A stretch of 7,435 nucleotides of DNA. Origin: JAWWBG01 sp033721095. Lineage in GTDB: Bacteria > Actinomycetota > Nitriliruptoria > Nitriliruptorales > Nitriliruptoraceae. Position numbers and translations under genes: made by a program. Numbering within the stretch: the stretch's first letter is position 1; the number at the start of each line of letters is the position of its first letter. The notes under the pieces are model-generated. The model saw nothing but the letters and a program-made list of their open reading frames with translations, made no database searches and was not told where the DNA came from. Below, piece by piece: positions 1 to 6,497 of this stretch. The stretch is from contig JAWWBG010000139.1 in assembly GCA_033721095.1 (NCBI GenBank), forward strand, positions 1 to 7,435. The letters are read 5' to 3'.

Positions 1-48
1 CACCTCGAAACGCGGCACCACTCGGCCATGGAGGAGCAGAACGCGTGA
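1..48 (+). CDS. C-terminal end of an upstream gene, probably ylxR (partial)
   Basis: The frame is open from the first base and ends in TGA at 46-48, giving a 15-residue tail that reads HLETRHHSAMEEQNA. Its stop overlaps the infB GTG start as GTGA, the same coupling used at most other junctions here. The frame also carries the infB Shine-Dalgarno sequence, as expected for an upstream operon gene. In many Actinobacteria and Firmicutes the gene just before infB is ylxR (DUF448, a small RNA-binding protein), which is the reason for the guess. The tail itself has no diagnostic motif, so the identity rests on gene order only. Confidence 0.5.
   Translation, partial: HLETRHHSAMEEQNA
30..36 (+). promoter_or_regulatory. 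Ribosome binding site of infB
   Basis: GGAGGAG lies 8 bases before the GTG at 45. It is the strongest Shine-Dalgarno match near any start in the window and fixes the IF2 start at GTG 45. It lies inside the last codons of the upstream gene, so translation of the two genes is probably coupled. Confidence 0.8.
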
Positions 49-2825
49 GCACCAAGATCCGCGTCCACGAGCTGGCGAAGGAAACCGGCCTCGACAACAA
101 GGAGGTCATTCGCCGCCTGGGTGAACTCGGCATCGAGGCGAAGACGCACTCGTCGTCGATCACCCTGGGCGACGCTGCCCTCTTCAAGGAGGAGCTGGGC
201 AAGTCCGCCGACCAGCGCAAGGCTGAGGAGGAGGCCCGCAAGGCCAAGGAGCGCGAGGAGCTCGAGCGCTACAAGAACGTCACCGTCAAGGCGCCCGAGA
301 AGAAGGCGGCCAAGGTCCTGCCGCCGCACCTGCGCGGCCTCGAGGCCGATCCTGGTGCGCCCAAGGCCGGCAAGGTCCTGCCCCCCGAGCTTCGCGACGC
401 ACCGGCTGCACCGGAGCCGGTCGCCGACGAGCCGGCCGCGGCGGCCGCCCCGGCCGCTCCCGCCGCCGACGTTGCTGCTCCGGCCGCGCCAGCCACGGAC
501 GCGCCACCTGCCGACGACGGTGAGTCGAACCGCAAGCGCATGCCCGGGGCGCCGCCGCCACGGCTCAAGCCGGGTGAAGCCCCCCTGCGACCGCCCAGCC
601 CGCCCCGACCGACGCCCCCGGCCATCGTCACCGGCGAGTCGCCCGAGGCCCGGCGCCGTCACGACATGGCGATGCCGCAGGAGGGCACCGGCAAGCGCTC
701 GATCCCTGCACCACTTCGCCGCGCACCGGCGCGACCCCAGGGTGCCCCCGCTGGTCGTGGTGGCCCCGGCGGCCCTCCGGGCCGAGGTGGTCCGCGTCCC
801 CCACGGGGACAGGGCGGGCCGCCCGGCTCCCCATATCGTCAGGGCGGCGGTCGTGGACCCGGCGGTGCCCCCGGACGTGGCGGTCCTCCCGGACCCGGTG
901 GACCTCCCGGCGGCCCCGGTCGGGGTGGACCGGGTGGTCCCGGTGGCCCGGGTGGCCCGGGTGGCCCTCCGCGCGGGGGTCCACGTCGCAAGAAGCGTCG
1001 CCAGGACAAGCACCTCCCCGAGGAGCAGGCCCTCGAGGCTCGTCGCCAGCGCGACATCCCGCTCGAGGAACAGATCACGGCCGATCGCATCGAGGTGCTC
1101 TCGGGCGTGACCCTCGACGAGATCGGCGCGAAGCTGGGTGTGCCCGGATCGGCGCTGGTCAAGAAGCTCTTCGAGATGGGCGAGATGGCGACCGTCCAGC
1201 AGTCGCTGCCCGACGACACGGTCGAGATCCTCTGCGCCGAGCTTGGCGTGGACGTCTACTTCATGTCCGAGGAGGAGTTCGAGTTCGGCATCGAGGAGGA
1301 AGCCGAACAGGACCTGTCGCCACGTCCCCCCGTCGTCACGGTCATGGGGCACGTCGACCACGGCAAGACGCTGCTGCTCGACGCCATCCGGCAAACCGAC
1401 GTCGTCTCGACGGAGGCCGGCGGTATCACCCAGCACATCGGCGCTTACCAGATCCAGCACGACGGCCGGAAGATCACCTTCATCGACACGCCGGGTCACG
1501 CTGCCTTCACGGCCATGCGTGCCCGTGGTGCGCAGGTCACCGACGTCGTCATCCTCGTCGTGGCGGCCAACGACGGCGTCATGCCGCAGACCGTCGAAGC
1601 GATCGCGCACGCCAAGGCTGCCGAGGTCCCGATCGTCGTGGCGATCAACAAGATGGACCTCGACTCGGCCGATCCGGACAAGGTCAAGGGTCAGCTGACC
1701 GAGCACGAGCTGGTCGCCGAGGACTACGGCGGCGACGTCCCGATGGTGCCTGTCTCGGCCAAGAGCGGTGAGGGTCTCGACGAGCTGCTCGAAATCGTGC
1801 TGCTCCAGTCGGACGTCCTCGAGCTGCAGGCCAATCCGGACAAGGACGCCCGCGGACGTGTCGTCGAGGCGCACCTCGACAAGGGCCGGGGTGCCGTGGC
1901 GACCCTCCTCGTCCAGGGTGGAACGCTGCGGCGTGGGGACATCCTCGTCGCCGGCACGGCCGACGGAAAGATCCGCGCCATGTTCGACGAGAACGGCGAG
2001 GAGCTCGAGCAGGCCGAACCGTCACGTCCCGTGCAGGTCCTCGGCCTCAACGACGTCCCGGAGGCCGGTGACGAGTTCCGCGTCGTCGACGCCGAGCGCT
2101 TCGCCCGCGACGTCGCCGAGCGTCGCGCCGAGCGCGAGCGTCGTCGGGAGCTCGCCGAGCAGATGCGGCCCAAGACCCTGGAGGACCTCACCAAGGAGGT
2201 CGCCGAGGGCGACAAGGCCGTCCTCAACGTGATCATCAAGGCGGACGTGTCCGGGTCGGCCGAGGCGCTCCAGGATGCCCTGGCCAACCTCGAGCTCGAC
2301 GAGGTCAACGTCCGGACCATCCACAAGGCCGTTGGTGCCATCACCGAGTACGACGTCAACCTGGCCAAGGCCTCGGACGCCATCATCGTCGGTTTCAACG
2401 TTCGTCCCGGCGCCAAGGCCCGGGAGGCCATCGACCAGACCGGTGTCGACGTCCGGATCTACAAGATCATCTACGAGGCAATCGAGGACATCGAGCGCGC
2501 CGTCAAGGGCCTGCTCGCACCCGAGTTCACCGAGCAGGTCATCGGCGAAGCGGAGGTGCGCGAGATCTTCAAGGTCCCGCGCGCCGGGTTCGTGTTTGGC
2601 TGCATGGTCACCGATGGCGAGGTTCGCCGGGACGCCAAGCTGCGCGTGATCCGCGAGGGCATCGTCGTCGCCGAGGACAAGGTCGACTCGTTGCGGCGCT
2701 TCAAGGACAACGTCAACGAGGTGGCGCAGGGCTTCGAGTGCGGCATCGGCCTCGACCGGTTCCAGGACGTCAAGGTCGGCGACGTCTTCGAGATCTTCGT
2801 GGACGTCGAGGTTGAGCGGGAGTGA
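45..2825 (+). CDS. infB: Translation initiation factor IF-2
   Basis: IF2 is the GTPase that places initiator fMet-tRNA on the 30S subunit and promotes 50S joining in the cytoplasm. The protein has 926 residues. An IF2_N domain (about 2-52) is followed by a charged helical stretch (53-77) and a long Ala/Pro then Gly/Pro-rich linker (about 80-312). A basic patch (314-319) leads to a second IF2_N-like domain (about 337-405). The GTPase domain shows G1 GHVDHGKT (435-442), G2 GGIT (459-462), G3 DTPGH (481-485), G4 NKMD (535-538) and G5 SAK (571-573), all intact. Domain II starts near 597, a charged helix near 686 leads to domain III (about 722-820), and the fMet-tRNA-binding C2 domain is about 830-922, with the conserved GFECGI segment around C899. 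The GTG start overlaps the previous stop and has a strong ribosome binding site. The last codons lie in a 34-bp tandem repeat that continues past the stop. Identification is secure; the linker is low-complexity. Confidence 0.99.
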   Translation: MSTKIRVHELAKETGLDNKEVIRRLGELGIEAKTHSSSITLGDAALFKEELGKSADQRKAEEEARKAKEREELERYKNVTVKAPEKKAAKVLPPHLRGLEADPGAPKAGKVLPPELRDAPAAPEPVADEPAAAAAPAAPAADVAAPAAPATDAPPADDGESNRKRMPGAPPPRLKPGEAPLRPPSPPRPTPPAIVTGESPEARRRHDMAMPQEGTGKRSIPAPLRRAPARPQGAPAGRGGPGGPPGRGGPRPPRGQGGPPGSPYRQGGGRGPGGAPGRGGPPGPGGPPGGPGRGGPGGPGGPGGPGGPPRGGPRRKKRRQDKHLPEEQALEARRQRDIPLEEQITADRIEVLSGVTLDEIGAKLGVPGSALVKKLFEMGEMATVQQSLPDDTVEILCAELGVDVYFMSEEEFEFGIEEEAEQDLSPRPPVVTVMGHVDHGKTLLLDAIRQTDVVSTEAGGITQHIGAYQIQHDGRKITFIDTPGHAAFTAMRARGAQVTDVVILVVAANDGVMPQTVEAIAHAKAAEVPIVVAINKMDLDSADPDKVKGQLTEHELVAEDYGGDVPMVPVSAKSGEGLDELLEIVLLQSDVLELQANPDKDARGRVVEAHLDKGRGAVATLLVQGGTLRRGDILVAGTADGKIRAMFDENGEELEQAEPSRPVQVLGLNDVPEAGDEFRVVDAERFARDVAERRAERERRRELAEQMRPKTLEDLTKEVAEGDKAVLNVIIKADVSGSAEALQDALANLELDEVNVRTIHKAVGAITEYDVNLAKASDAIIVGFNVRPGAKAREAIDQTGVDVRIYKIIYEAIEDIERAVKGLLAPEFTEQVIGEAEVREIFKVPRAGFVFGCMVTDGEVRRDAKLRVIREGIVVAEDKVDSLRRFKDNVNEVAQGFECGIGLDRFQDVKVGDVFEIFVDVEVERE
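312..395 (+). repeat. Two copies of a KVLPPxLR peptide motif in the IF2 linker
   Basis: Residues 90-97 read KVLPPHLR and residues 110-117 read KVLPPELR, exactly 20 residues (60 bases) apart. The 12 bases caaggtcctgcc are identical in both (starting at 311 and 371). A looser relative, SIPAPLRR, occurs at residues 219-226. The spacing and shared bases suggest a duplicated short linear motif. Its partner, if any, is unknown. Confidence 0.6.
933..968 (+). repeat. 9-bp Gly-Gly-Pro codon repeat within infB
   Basis: Four in-frame 9-base units of the type ggtggcccg encode (GGP)4 at residues 297-308. They lie inside a wider Gly/Pro/Arg-rich tract (residues about 233-312) with almost no other amino acids. 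The units are nearly identical at the DNA level, as expected for replication slippage, so the tract length probably varies between strains. It is an unstructured spacer between the N-terminal IF2 domains. Confidence 0.85.
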
Positions 2826-2893
2826 GACCCACGTGTGCGTCGAGGTCGACCGGGAGTGAGACCCGCGCGTGGGTCGAGGTTGAGCGGGACTGA
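2805..2893 (+). repeat. 34-bp tandem repeat, about 2.6 copies, across the infB stop
   Basis: Unit 1 is 2805-2838, unit 2 is 2839-2872 and partial unit 3 is 2873-2893. Each starts gtcgaggt and contains cggga followed by TGA. Units 1 and 2 match at 29 of 34 bases by hand alignment. The 21 bases of unit 3 match unit 1 at 20. Beyond 2893 the likeness continues if about 6 bases (gaccca) are deleted, leading to the cgtg that holds the ylxP start. Unit 1 encodes the last IF2 residues (VEVERE) and the stop. Copies 2 and 3 look like duplications of this gene end. Because 34 is not a multiple of 3, the TGA of each copy falls in a different frame (2823, 2857, 2891). Confidence 0.9.
2826..2875 (+). promoter_or_regulatory. 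Stem-loop between infB and ylxP
   Basis: The 5' arm 2826-2837 starts with GACCCACG and pairs with the 3' arm 2864-2875, which ends in CGTGGGTC. This gives 12 consecutive pairs, two of them G-U. After one C-C mismatch, three more pairs form (2839-2841 with 2860-2862), leaving an 18-base loop that holds the palindrome GGTCGACC (2844-2851). A competing local hairpin is possible at 2860-2875. The stem starts on the base after the infB stop and ends 19 bases before the ylxP GTG. No T-run follows, so it does not look like a classical terminator. A role in RNA processing, stability or ylxP translation is inference. Confidence 0.5.
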
Positions 2894-2894
2894 C

Positions 2895-3254
2895 GTGGGC
2901 AGCGGCGAGCGCGTGCACCATGCGATCGTCCGGCTGGAGCTGCACGTTCCGGCCGCCACCAGTCGCAAGGATCGGCGTGCTGTCCTCCAGAAGGTCACGG
3001 CTGCGCTGCGCGAGCTCGGCTGCAGCGTCGCCGAGATCGGCGGCCAGGAGACCTGGCAGCGAATCGTGCTGGGGCTTGCCGTGGCGACGTCCAGCGCCAC
3101 GAGCCTCGATCGCGTCCTGGAGCGAATCCGTCCGATCGCCGAGCGCGACCCTCGCGCCCTCGTGACGACCATGGCGGTCGAGGTCGGCACACTGGACGCT
3201 GATGAGGGCGACCGCACCTGGACATCCTCGGCGACCACGGGACTCGAGCCATGA
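2895..3254 (+). CDS. ylxP: YlxP / DUF503 family protein
   Basis: This 119-residue protein has the usual length of the DUF503 (YlxP) family, a small ferredoxin-like-fold protein commonly encoded between infB and rbfA. Reported links of the family to ribosome assembly are limited, so its biochemical role is uncertain. Visible family features are the first strand LELHVP (14-19), SRKDRR (23-28, matching the usual SLKEKR) and SVAEIGGQETWQR (44-56). The last 19 or so residues are a polar tail beyond the domain. The GTG at 2895 is preferred because GGGA lies 5 bases upstream and the domain begins soon after. GTG 2913 is a shorter option, and GTG 2835 would add 20 residues translated from repeat sequence. 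It shares the infB reading frame, separated by one in-frame stop. Its own stop overlaps rbfA as ATGA. Confidence 0.9.
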   Translation: MGSGERVHHAIVRLELHVPAATSRKDRRAVLQKVTAALRELGCSVAEIGGQETWQRIVLGLAVATSSATSLDRVLERIRPIAERDPRALVTTMAVEVGTLDADEGDRTWTSSATTGLEP

Positions 3255-3640
3255 GCGAGATCAGCAGCCGACGTGTCAACGCCATGGTCCGCGATGCGCT
3301 CGCAGCCATCCTCGAGCACGACATCGCCGATCCGCGGCTGGAGCTGGTCACCATCCGCGATGTGGACGTCACGCGCGATCACGGACGTGCACACGTGACG
3401 TGGTCCATGGTGGACCCCGACCTGGTGTCGAGTCGTCCCGGTCGTGCCGCCGATCTGCCCGGTGCCGAGGAGGCTGCGGCTGGGTTCGAGGCCGCGACGC
3501 CGCGGATGCGATCGCTGCTGGGCCAGCGGGTTCGCCTCCGCAAGACGCCGGAGCTGGTGTTCCGGCTCGACCCGACGATCGGTGCGTCGACGCGCGTGGA
3601 CGAGCTGCTGCGGCAGCTGCGTGCCGAGGACGAGGCGTGA
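3251..3640 (+). CDS. rbfA: Ribosome-binding factor A
   Basis: RbfA binds the 30S subunit and helps mature the 5' end region of 16S rRNA; it is known as a cold-shock factor in Escherichia coli. The 129-residue protein shows RRVNAMVRDALAAILEHDI (7-25), DPRLELVTIRDVDVTRD (27-43) and a KH-like second half with LRKTPELVFRLD (96-107) and RVDELLRQL (115-123), all typical of the family. Between the central strand and the second helical part lies a Pro/Gly/Ala-rich stretch (about 55-78) that appears longer than usual. The usual AxG helix kink reads AATP (81-84). The ATG overlaps the ylxP stop, and no strong Shine-Dalgarno sequence is seen, so translational coupling is likely. Confidence 0.95.
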   Translation: MSEISSRRVNAMVRDALAAILEHDIADPRLELVTIRDVDVTRDHGRAHVTWSMVDPDLVSSRPGRAADLPGAEEAAAGFEAATPRMRSLLGQRVRLRKTPELVFRLDPTIGASTRVDELLRQLRAEDEA

Positions 3641-4626
3641 CCGGCATCGACGAGGCCGACTGGCAGCGAGCTGTCGACCTCCTGCGTCGCGTCCGCGAGG
3701 ACGCGGGAACGGTCGTCGTCGCGGCGCACGTGAATCCCGACGGCGACGCACTCGGGTCGCTGTCGGCCGTCCATGCGGGGCTGACCGCCGGCGGCTGGAC
3801 ATCGGTGCCGACGTGGGGCAACGACACGTTCCGCGTCCCGCCGGACCTCGAGGTCGTGCCGGGACTCGACGACATCGTCGCACCGCCAGACGTTCCCGAG
3901 GACCCGGCGCTGCTGGTGACCGTCGACGTCGCGACCCCGGGACGGCTCGGCCACCTGCGCCACCTCGCCGACGGTCGGTGCCCCGTCCTGGTCCTCGATC
4001 ACCACGCGACCAACACCGACTTTGGTGACGTTCGACTGGTCGACCCGGGCGCGGCAGGGACGGTCATGGTGGCCGCGGGACTCCTGGAACGGCTCGGTGT
4101 CGAGCTCACCGCCGACATCCGGACGGCGCTGCATGTTGGGTTGCTGACCGACACGGGTGGACTCGTCCACAGCAACACCGACGCTGCCGCGCTGCGGCTC
4201 GCGGCCGACCTCATCGAGCAGGGTGTCGACCACTCGGGGCTGGCCACGCACCTGTTCGCCACGAAGTCGCTCGGTTGGCTGGACGTCCTGGGGCGCGTGC
4301 TCGGGCGGGCGTCATTTGACCCCGATGTCGGCCTGGTGGCCTCGCGCATCACTCGGCAGGACATGGCCGAGGCGGGGGTCGAGATGGACACGCTGGAGGG
4401 CATCATCGACGTCCTCCGATCCGCACGCGAGGCGACCGTCACGGTGCTGGCCAAGGAGCACGGCGGCGGACGCTGGTCGGTCTCCCTCCGGTCTGACGGG
4501 CCGACGGACGTCGCGGCCATCGCCGCCGAATGGGATGGTGGTGGTCATGCACGAGCGGCAGCCTTCTCGACCGCCGACGATCCTGACGAGGTCGTGAAGG
4601 CGATCGCGGCCCTGCTCGCCGGCTGA
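3637..4626 (+). CDS. nrnA: DHH/DHHA1 phosphoesterase, NrnA-like (oligoribonuclease / pAp phosphatase)
   Basis: NrnA-type enzymes degrade very short RNA oligonucleotides and dephosphorylate 3'-phosphoadenosine 5'-phosphate, and some relatives act on cyclic dinucleotide products. The protein has 329 residues. The metal-binding DHH domain shows HVNPDGDALGS (31-41, with H31, D35 and D37), D97 in VTVDVAT, DHHATN (121-126) and TDTGG (171-175). The C-terminal DHHA1 domain carries GGGH (301-304), followed by ARAAAF rather than the more common xxAAG. All expected metal ligands are present, so it should be active. The GTG start overlaps the rbfA stop as GTGA, with GAGGA at 3626-3630 as ribosome binding site. 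The frame is open further upstream but only inside rbfA. Oligoribonuclease, pAp phosphatase and c-di-AMP-related activity cannot be told apart from sequence alone. Confidence 0.93.
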   Translation: MTGIDEADWQRAVDLLRRVREDAGTVVVAAHVNPDGDALGSLSAVHAGLTAGGWTSVPTWGNDTFRVPPDLEVVPGLDDIVAPPDVPEDPALLVTVDVATPGRLGHLRHLADGRCPVLVLDHHATNTDFGDVRLVDPGAAGTVMVAAGLLERLGVELTADIRTALHVGLLTDTGGLVHSNTDAAALRLAADLIEQGVDHSGLATHLFATKSLGWLDVLGRVLGRASFDPDVGLVASRITRQDMAEAGVEMDTLEGIIDVLRSAREATVTVLAKEHGGGRWSVSLRSDGPTDVAAIAAEWDGGGHARAAAFSTADDPDEVVKAIAALLAG

Positions 4627-5546
4627 TGGGGCGGCGTCGGCGCAACCGATCGGGACTGCCCGACCTCGACGGAGTCCTGGTGGTCGACAAGCCGTCGGGC
4701 CTGACGTCACACGACGTCGTCGGACGTGTTCGCCGAGCGGCCGGACAGCACCGCGTCGGCCACACCGGCACGTTGGACCCCATGGCCACCGGCGTCCTCG
4801 TGTTGTGCCTTGGCCGGGCGACACGGCTGGTCCGCTTCCTCCAGGACTCCCCGAAGACGTACGCGGCCACCGCCGTGCTCGGCATCGAGACCGACAGCCA
4901 GGATGCCGACGGCGAGGTGGTCGCCACGGCGGACACGCCCGTCCCCGAGGAGGAGGTCGAGGCCGCACTGGCCGCGATGGTCGGTGACCTCCAGCAGGTG
5001 CCACCGATGGTCTCGGCCGTGCGCGTGGGCGGTGAACGGCTGCACGAGGTGGCCCGCCGCGGCGAAACGGTCGATCGCGACCCTCGCGAGGTGACCATCC
5101 ACGAGCTCGAGGTCACCGGTCACGATCCCGGGCCGCCGCAGGCAGTGTCATTCGTCGTGACGTGCTCGCCGGGCACCTACGTGCGGACGCTGGCGCACGA
5201 CGCCGGGCAGGCGCTGGGCGTCGGCGCGCACCTGTCGGCACTTCGGCGGACCCGCAACGCCCGGTGGTCCGTCGACGAAGCCGTTGCGCTCGACGTCCTG
5301 AAGGATCGCGCCGCCGTCGAGGAACACCTCGTGCCTGCCCAAGTCGCCCTCGGCCGCGTGCTGCCCAGCGTCGAGGTGGAGGTCGAAACCGCCCGTGGCC
5401 TGGTCCATGGCGGCGCACTGCCCGGTCAGGACGTGGACGGTCCCTACGCTGTCACCCTGGACACGCGACTGGTGGGCGTGTACCGGGATCGCGACGGCGC
5501 GGGCCGCGCCGAGGTGGTCATGCTGCGCCCCGAGGATCTGGAATGA
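4626..5546 (+). CDS. truB: tRNA pseudouridine(55) synthase TruB
   Basis: TruB converts uridine 55 in the T-loop of tRNAs to pseudouridine and also acts as a tRNA folding helper. The 306-residue protein has VDKPSGLTSHDVV (20-32) and the catalytic motif GHTGTLDPMATG (45-56), with nucleophile D51. Also present are KTYAA (77-81), QVPPMVSAVRVGG (124-136) and SPGTYVRTLAHDAG (181-194). After the catalytic domain, residues about 245-303 form the small C-terminal TruB domain seen in actinobacterial enzymes. The basic N-terminus (MGRRRRNR) may help tRNA binding; this is inference. ATG 4626 overlaps the nrnA stop by one base (TGATG). No Shine-Dalgarno sequence is visible, so re-initiation after nrnA is the likely way it is translated. 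Confidence 0.97.
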   Translation: MGRRRRNRSGLPDLDGVLVVDKPSGLTSHDVVGRVRRAAGQHRVGHTGTLDPMATGVLVLCLGRATRLVRFLQDSPKTYAATAVLGIETDSQDADGEVVATADTPVPEEEVEAALAAMVGDLQQVPPMVSAVRVGGERLHEVARRGETVDRDPREVTIHELEVTGHDPGPPQAVSFVVTCSPGTYVRTLAHDAGQALGVGAHLSALRRTRNARWSVDEAVALDVLKDRAAVEEHLVPAQVALGRVLPSVEVEVETARGLVHGGALPGQDVDGPYAVTLDTRLVGVYRDRDGAGRAEVVMLRPEDLE

Positions 5547-6481
5547 CCGAACCGGTGCGGGTCGCCCGGTCGATCGACGAGGTTCCCGCTGCGCCGTCCG
5601 TCGTCACGATCGGTGTCTTCGATGGCGTGCATCGGGGCCACCAGTCCATCATCGGTCAGGCCACGAGTGCCGCCCGTGACGCGGGGGTCCGATCGGTTGC
5701 CGTCACCTTCGACCGTCATCCGATCGAGATCGTCCGGCCCGGCACCGTCCCGAAGTACCTGCAGACACTCGACAGCAAGGTCACGGCGCTGCTCGCCGAA
5801 CGCATCGACCTGGTCTACGTGATCGAGTTCACCCACGAGTTCAGCCAACGGTCGGCCCTCGACTTCATCGACCACACGCTCTGTGGCCCGATCGACGCCA
5901 AGCAGGTCGTCGTGGGAGCCAACTTCCGGTTCGGCAACGGCGCCGAGGGTGACGTCGGCATGCTCGCCACGGAAGGCGCCACCCACGGCTTCGACGTCGC
6001 GGCGGTCACCCTCCTGGAGGAGGCTGGCACCGCCATCTCGTCCACCGTGATCCGCGAGCGGGTGCTGGCTGGCGAGGTCGAGTGGGCCGGGCGGGCGCTG
6101 GGACGGCCGCACGTGCTCGAGGGGCCGGTCGTCAAGGGCAACGAGCGCGGACGCACGATCGGCTTTCCGACCGCGAACGTGGAAGTCGACGATCGCATGT
6201 GCATCCCCGCCGATGGCGTGTACGCCGGCCATGCGACCGTGGTGGGCGACGGGACGATCTGGCAGGCCGCGATCAGCATCGGCACCAACCCGACCTTCGG
6301 CGGCACGCGGCGGACGGTGGAGGCCTACGTCCTGGACGCCGACCTCGACGTGTACGGCGCCCACATGGCCCTCTCGTTCGAGCACCGCATCCGCGGCCAG
6401 GTCACCTTCGACGGTGTTGACAGCCTCGTCGCTGCCATCGAGGATGACGTGGCCAGGACGCGGAGCCTCCTGGGCGCGTGA
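5543..6481 (+). CDS. ribF: Bifunctional riboflavin kinase / FAD synthetase
   Basis: RibF phosphorylates riboflavin to FMN and then adenylylates FMN to FAD. At 312 residues it has the normal family length. The N-terminal FMN adenylyltransferase domain (about 1-185) shows GVFDGVHRGHQ (24-34), whose HRGH is the nucleotidyltransferase HxGH motif, then VGANFRFG (124-131) and ISSTVIR (165-171). The C-terminal riboflavin kinase domain shows GRTIGFPTAN (203-212), GTNPTFGG (247-254) and E260 in the position of the catalytic glutamate. Two positions differ from the form I consider usual: FDRHP (56-60) for FDPHP, and GAN for GxD before FRFG. ATG 5543 overlaps the truB stop as ATGA and has GAGGA at 5532-5536, 6 bases upstream. 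No flavin riboswitch is present, so expression should follow the operon. Confidence 0.97.
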   Translation: MTEPVRVARSIDEVPAAPSVVTIGVFDGVHRGHQSIIGQATSAARDAGVRSVAVTFDRHPIEIVRPGTVPKYLQTLDSKVTALLAERIDLVYVIEFTHEFSQRSALDFIDHTLCGPIDAKQVVVGANFRFGNGAEGDVGMLATEGATHGFDVAAVTLLEEAGTAISSTVIRERVLAGEVEWAGRALGRPHVLEGPVVKGNERGRTIGFPTANVEVDDRMCIPADGVYAGHATVVGDGTIWQAAISIGTNPTFGGTRRTVEAYVLDADLDVYGAHMALSFEHRIRGQVTFDGVDSLVAAIEDDVARTRSLLGA

Positions 6482-6497
6482 GGGATCGGGGCCAGTC

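Noticed and set aside
541..680. Internal start giving a shorter IF2 isoform
   Set aside because: ATG codons at 540, 666 and 672 lack a convincing Shine-Dalgarno sequence at proper spacing; nothing supports a second isoform as in Escherichia coli.
933..968. CRISPR-like or regulatory repeat array
   Set aside because: The 9-base units are in-frame Gly-Gly-Pro codons without spacers and are explained by the protein linker.
2826..2875. Intrinsic transcription terminator after infB
   Set aside because: The stem is good, but the sequence after it (gaggttgagcggg) has no T-run, and the downstream genes need read-through.
2835..2897. Longer YlxP starting at GTG 2835
   Set aside because: The extra 20 residues come from the tandem repeat and resemble no part of the family. 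GTG 2895 fits the family length better, though the longer form cannot be excluded.
3202..3636. N-terminal extension of the NrnA-like protein
   Set aside because: The upstream open part lies over rbfA in another frame and is Arg/Ala-rich without family likeness. GTG 3637 has a ribosome binding site and overlaps the rbfA stop.
2471..3883. 470-codon open frame on the minus strand
   Set aside because: It lies antisense to the end of infB, ylxP, rbfA and the start of nrnA, all with clear family motifs. Its translation is Arg/Ser/Pro-rich without motifs, typical of high-GC shadow frames.
6482..6497. Terminator or promoter between ribF and the unknown gene
   Set aside because: The gap is only 16 bases, with no inverted repeat and no -10/-35-like elements.
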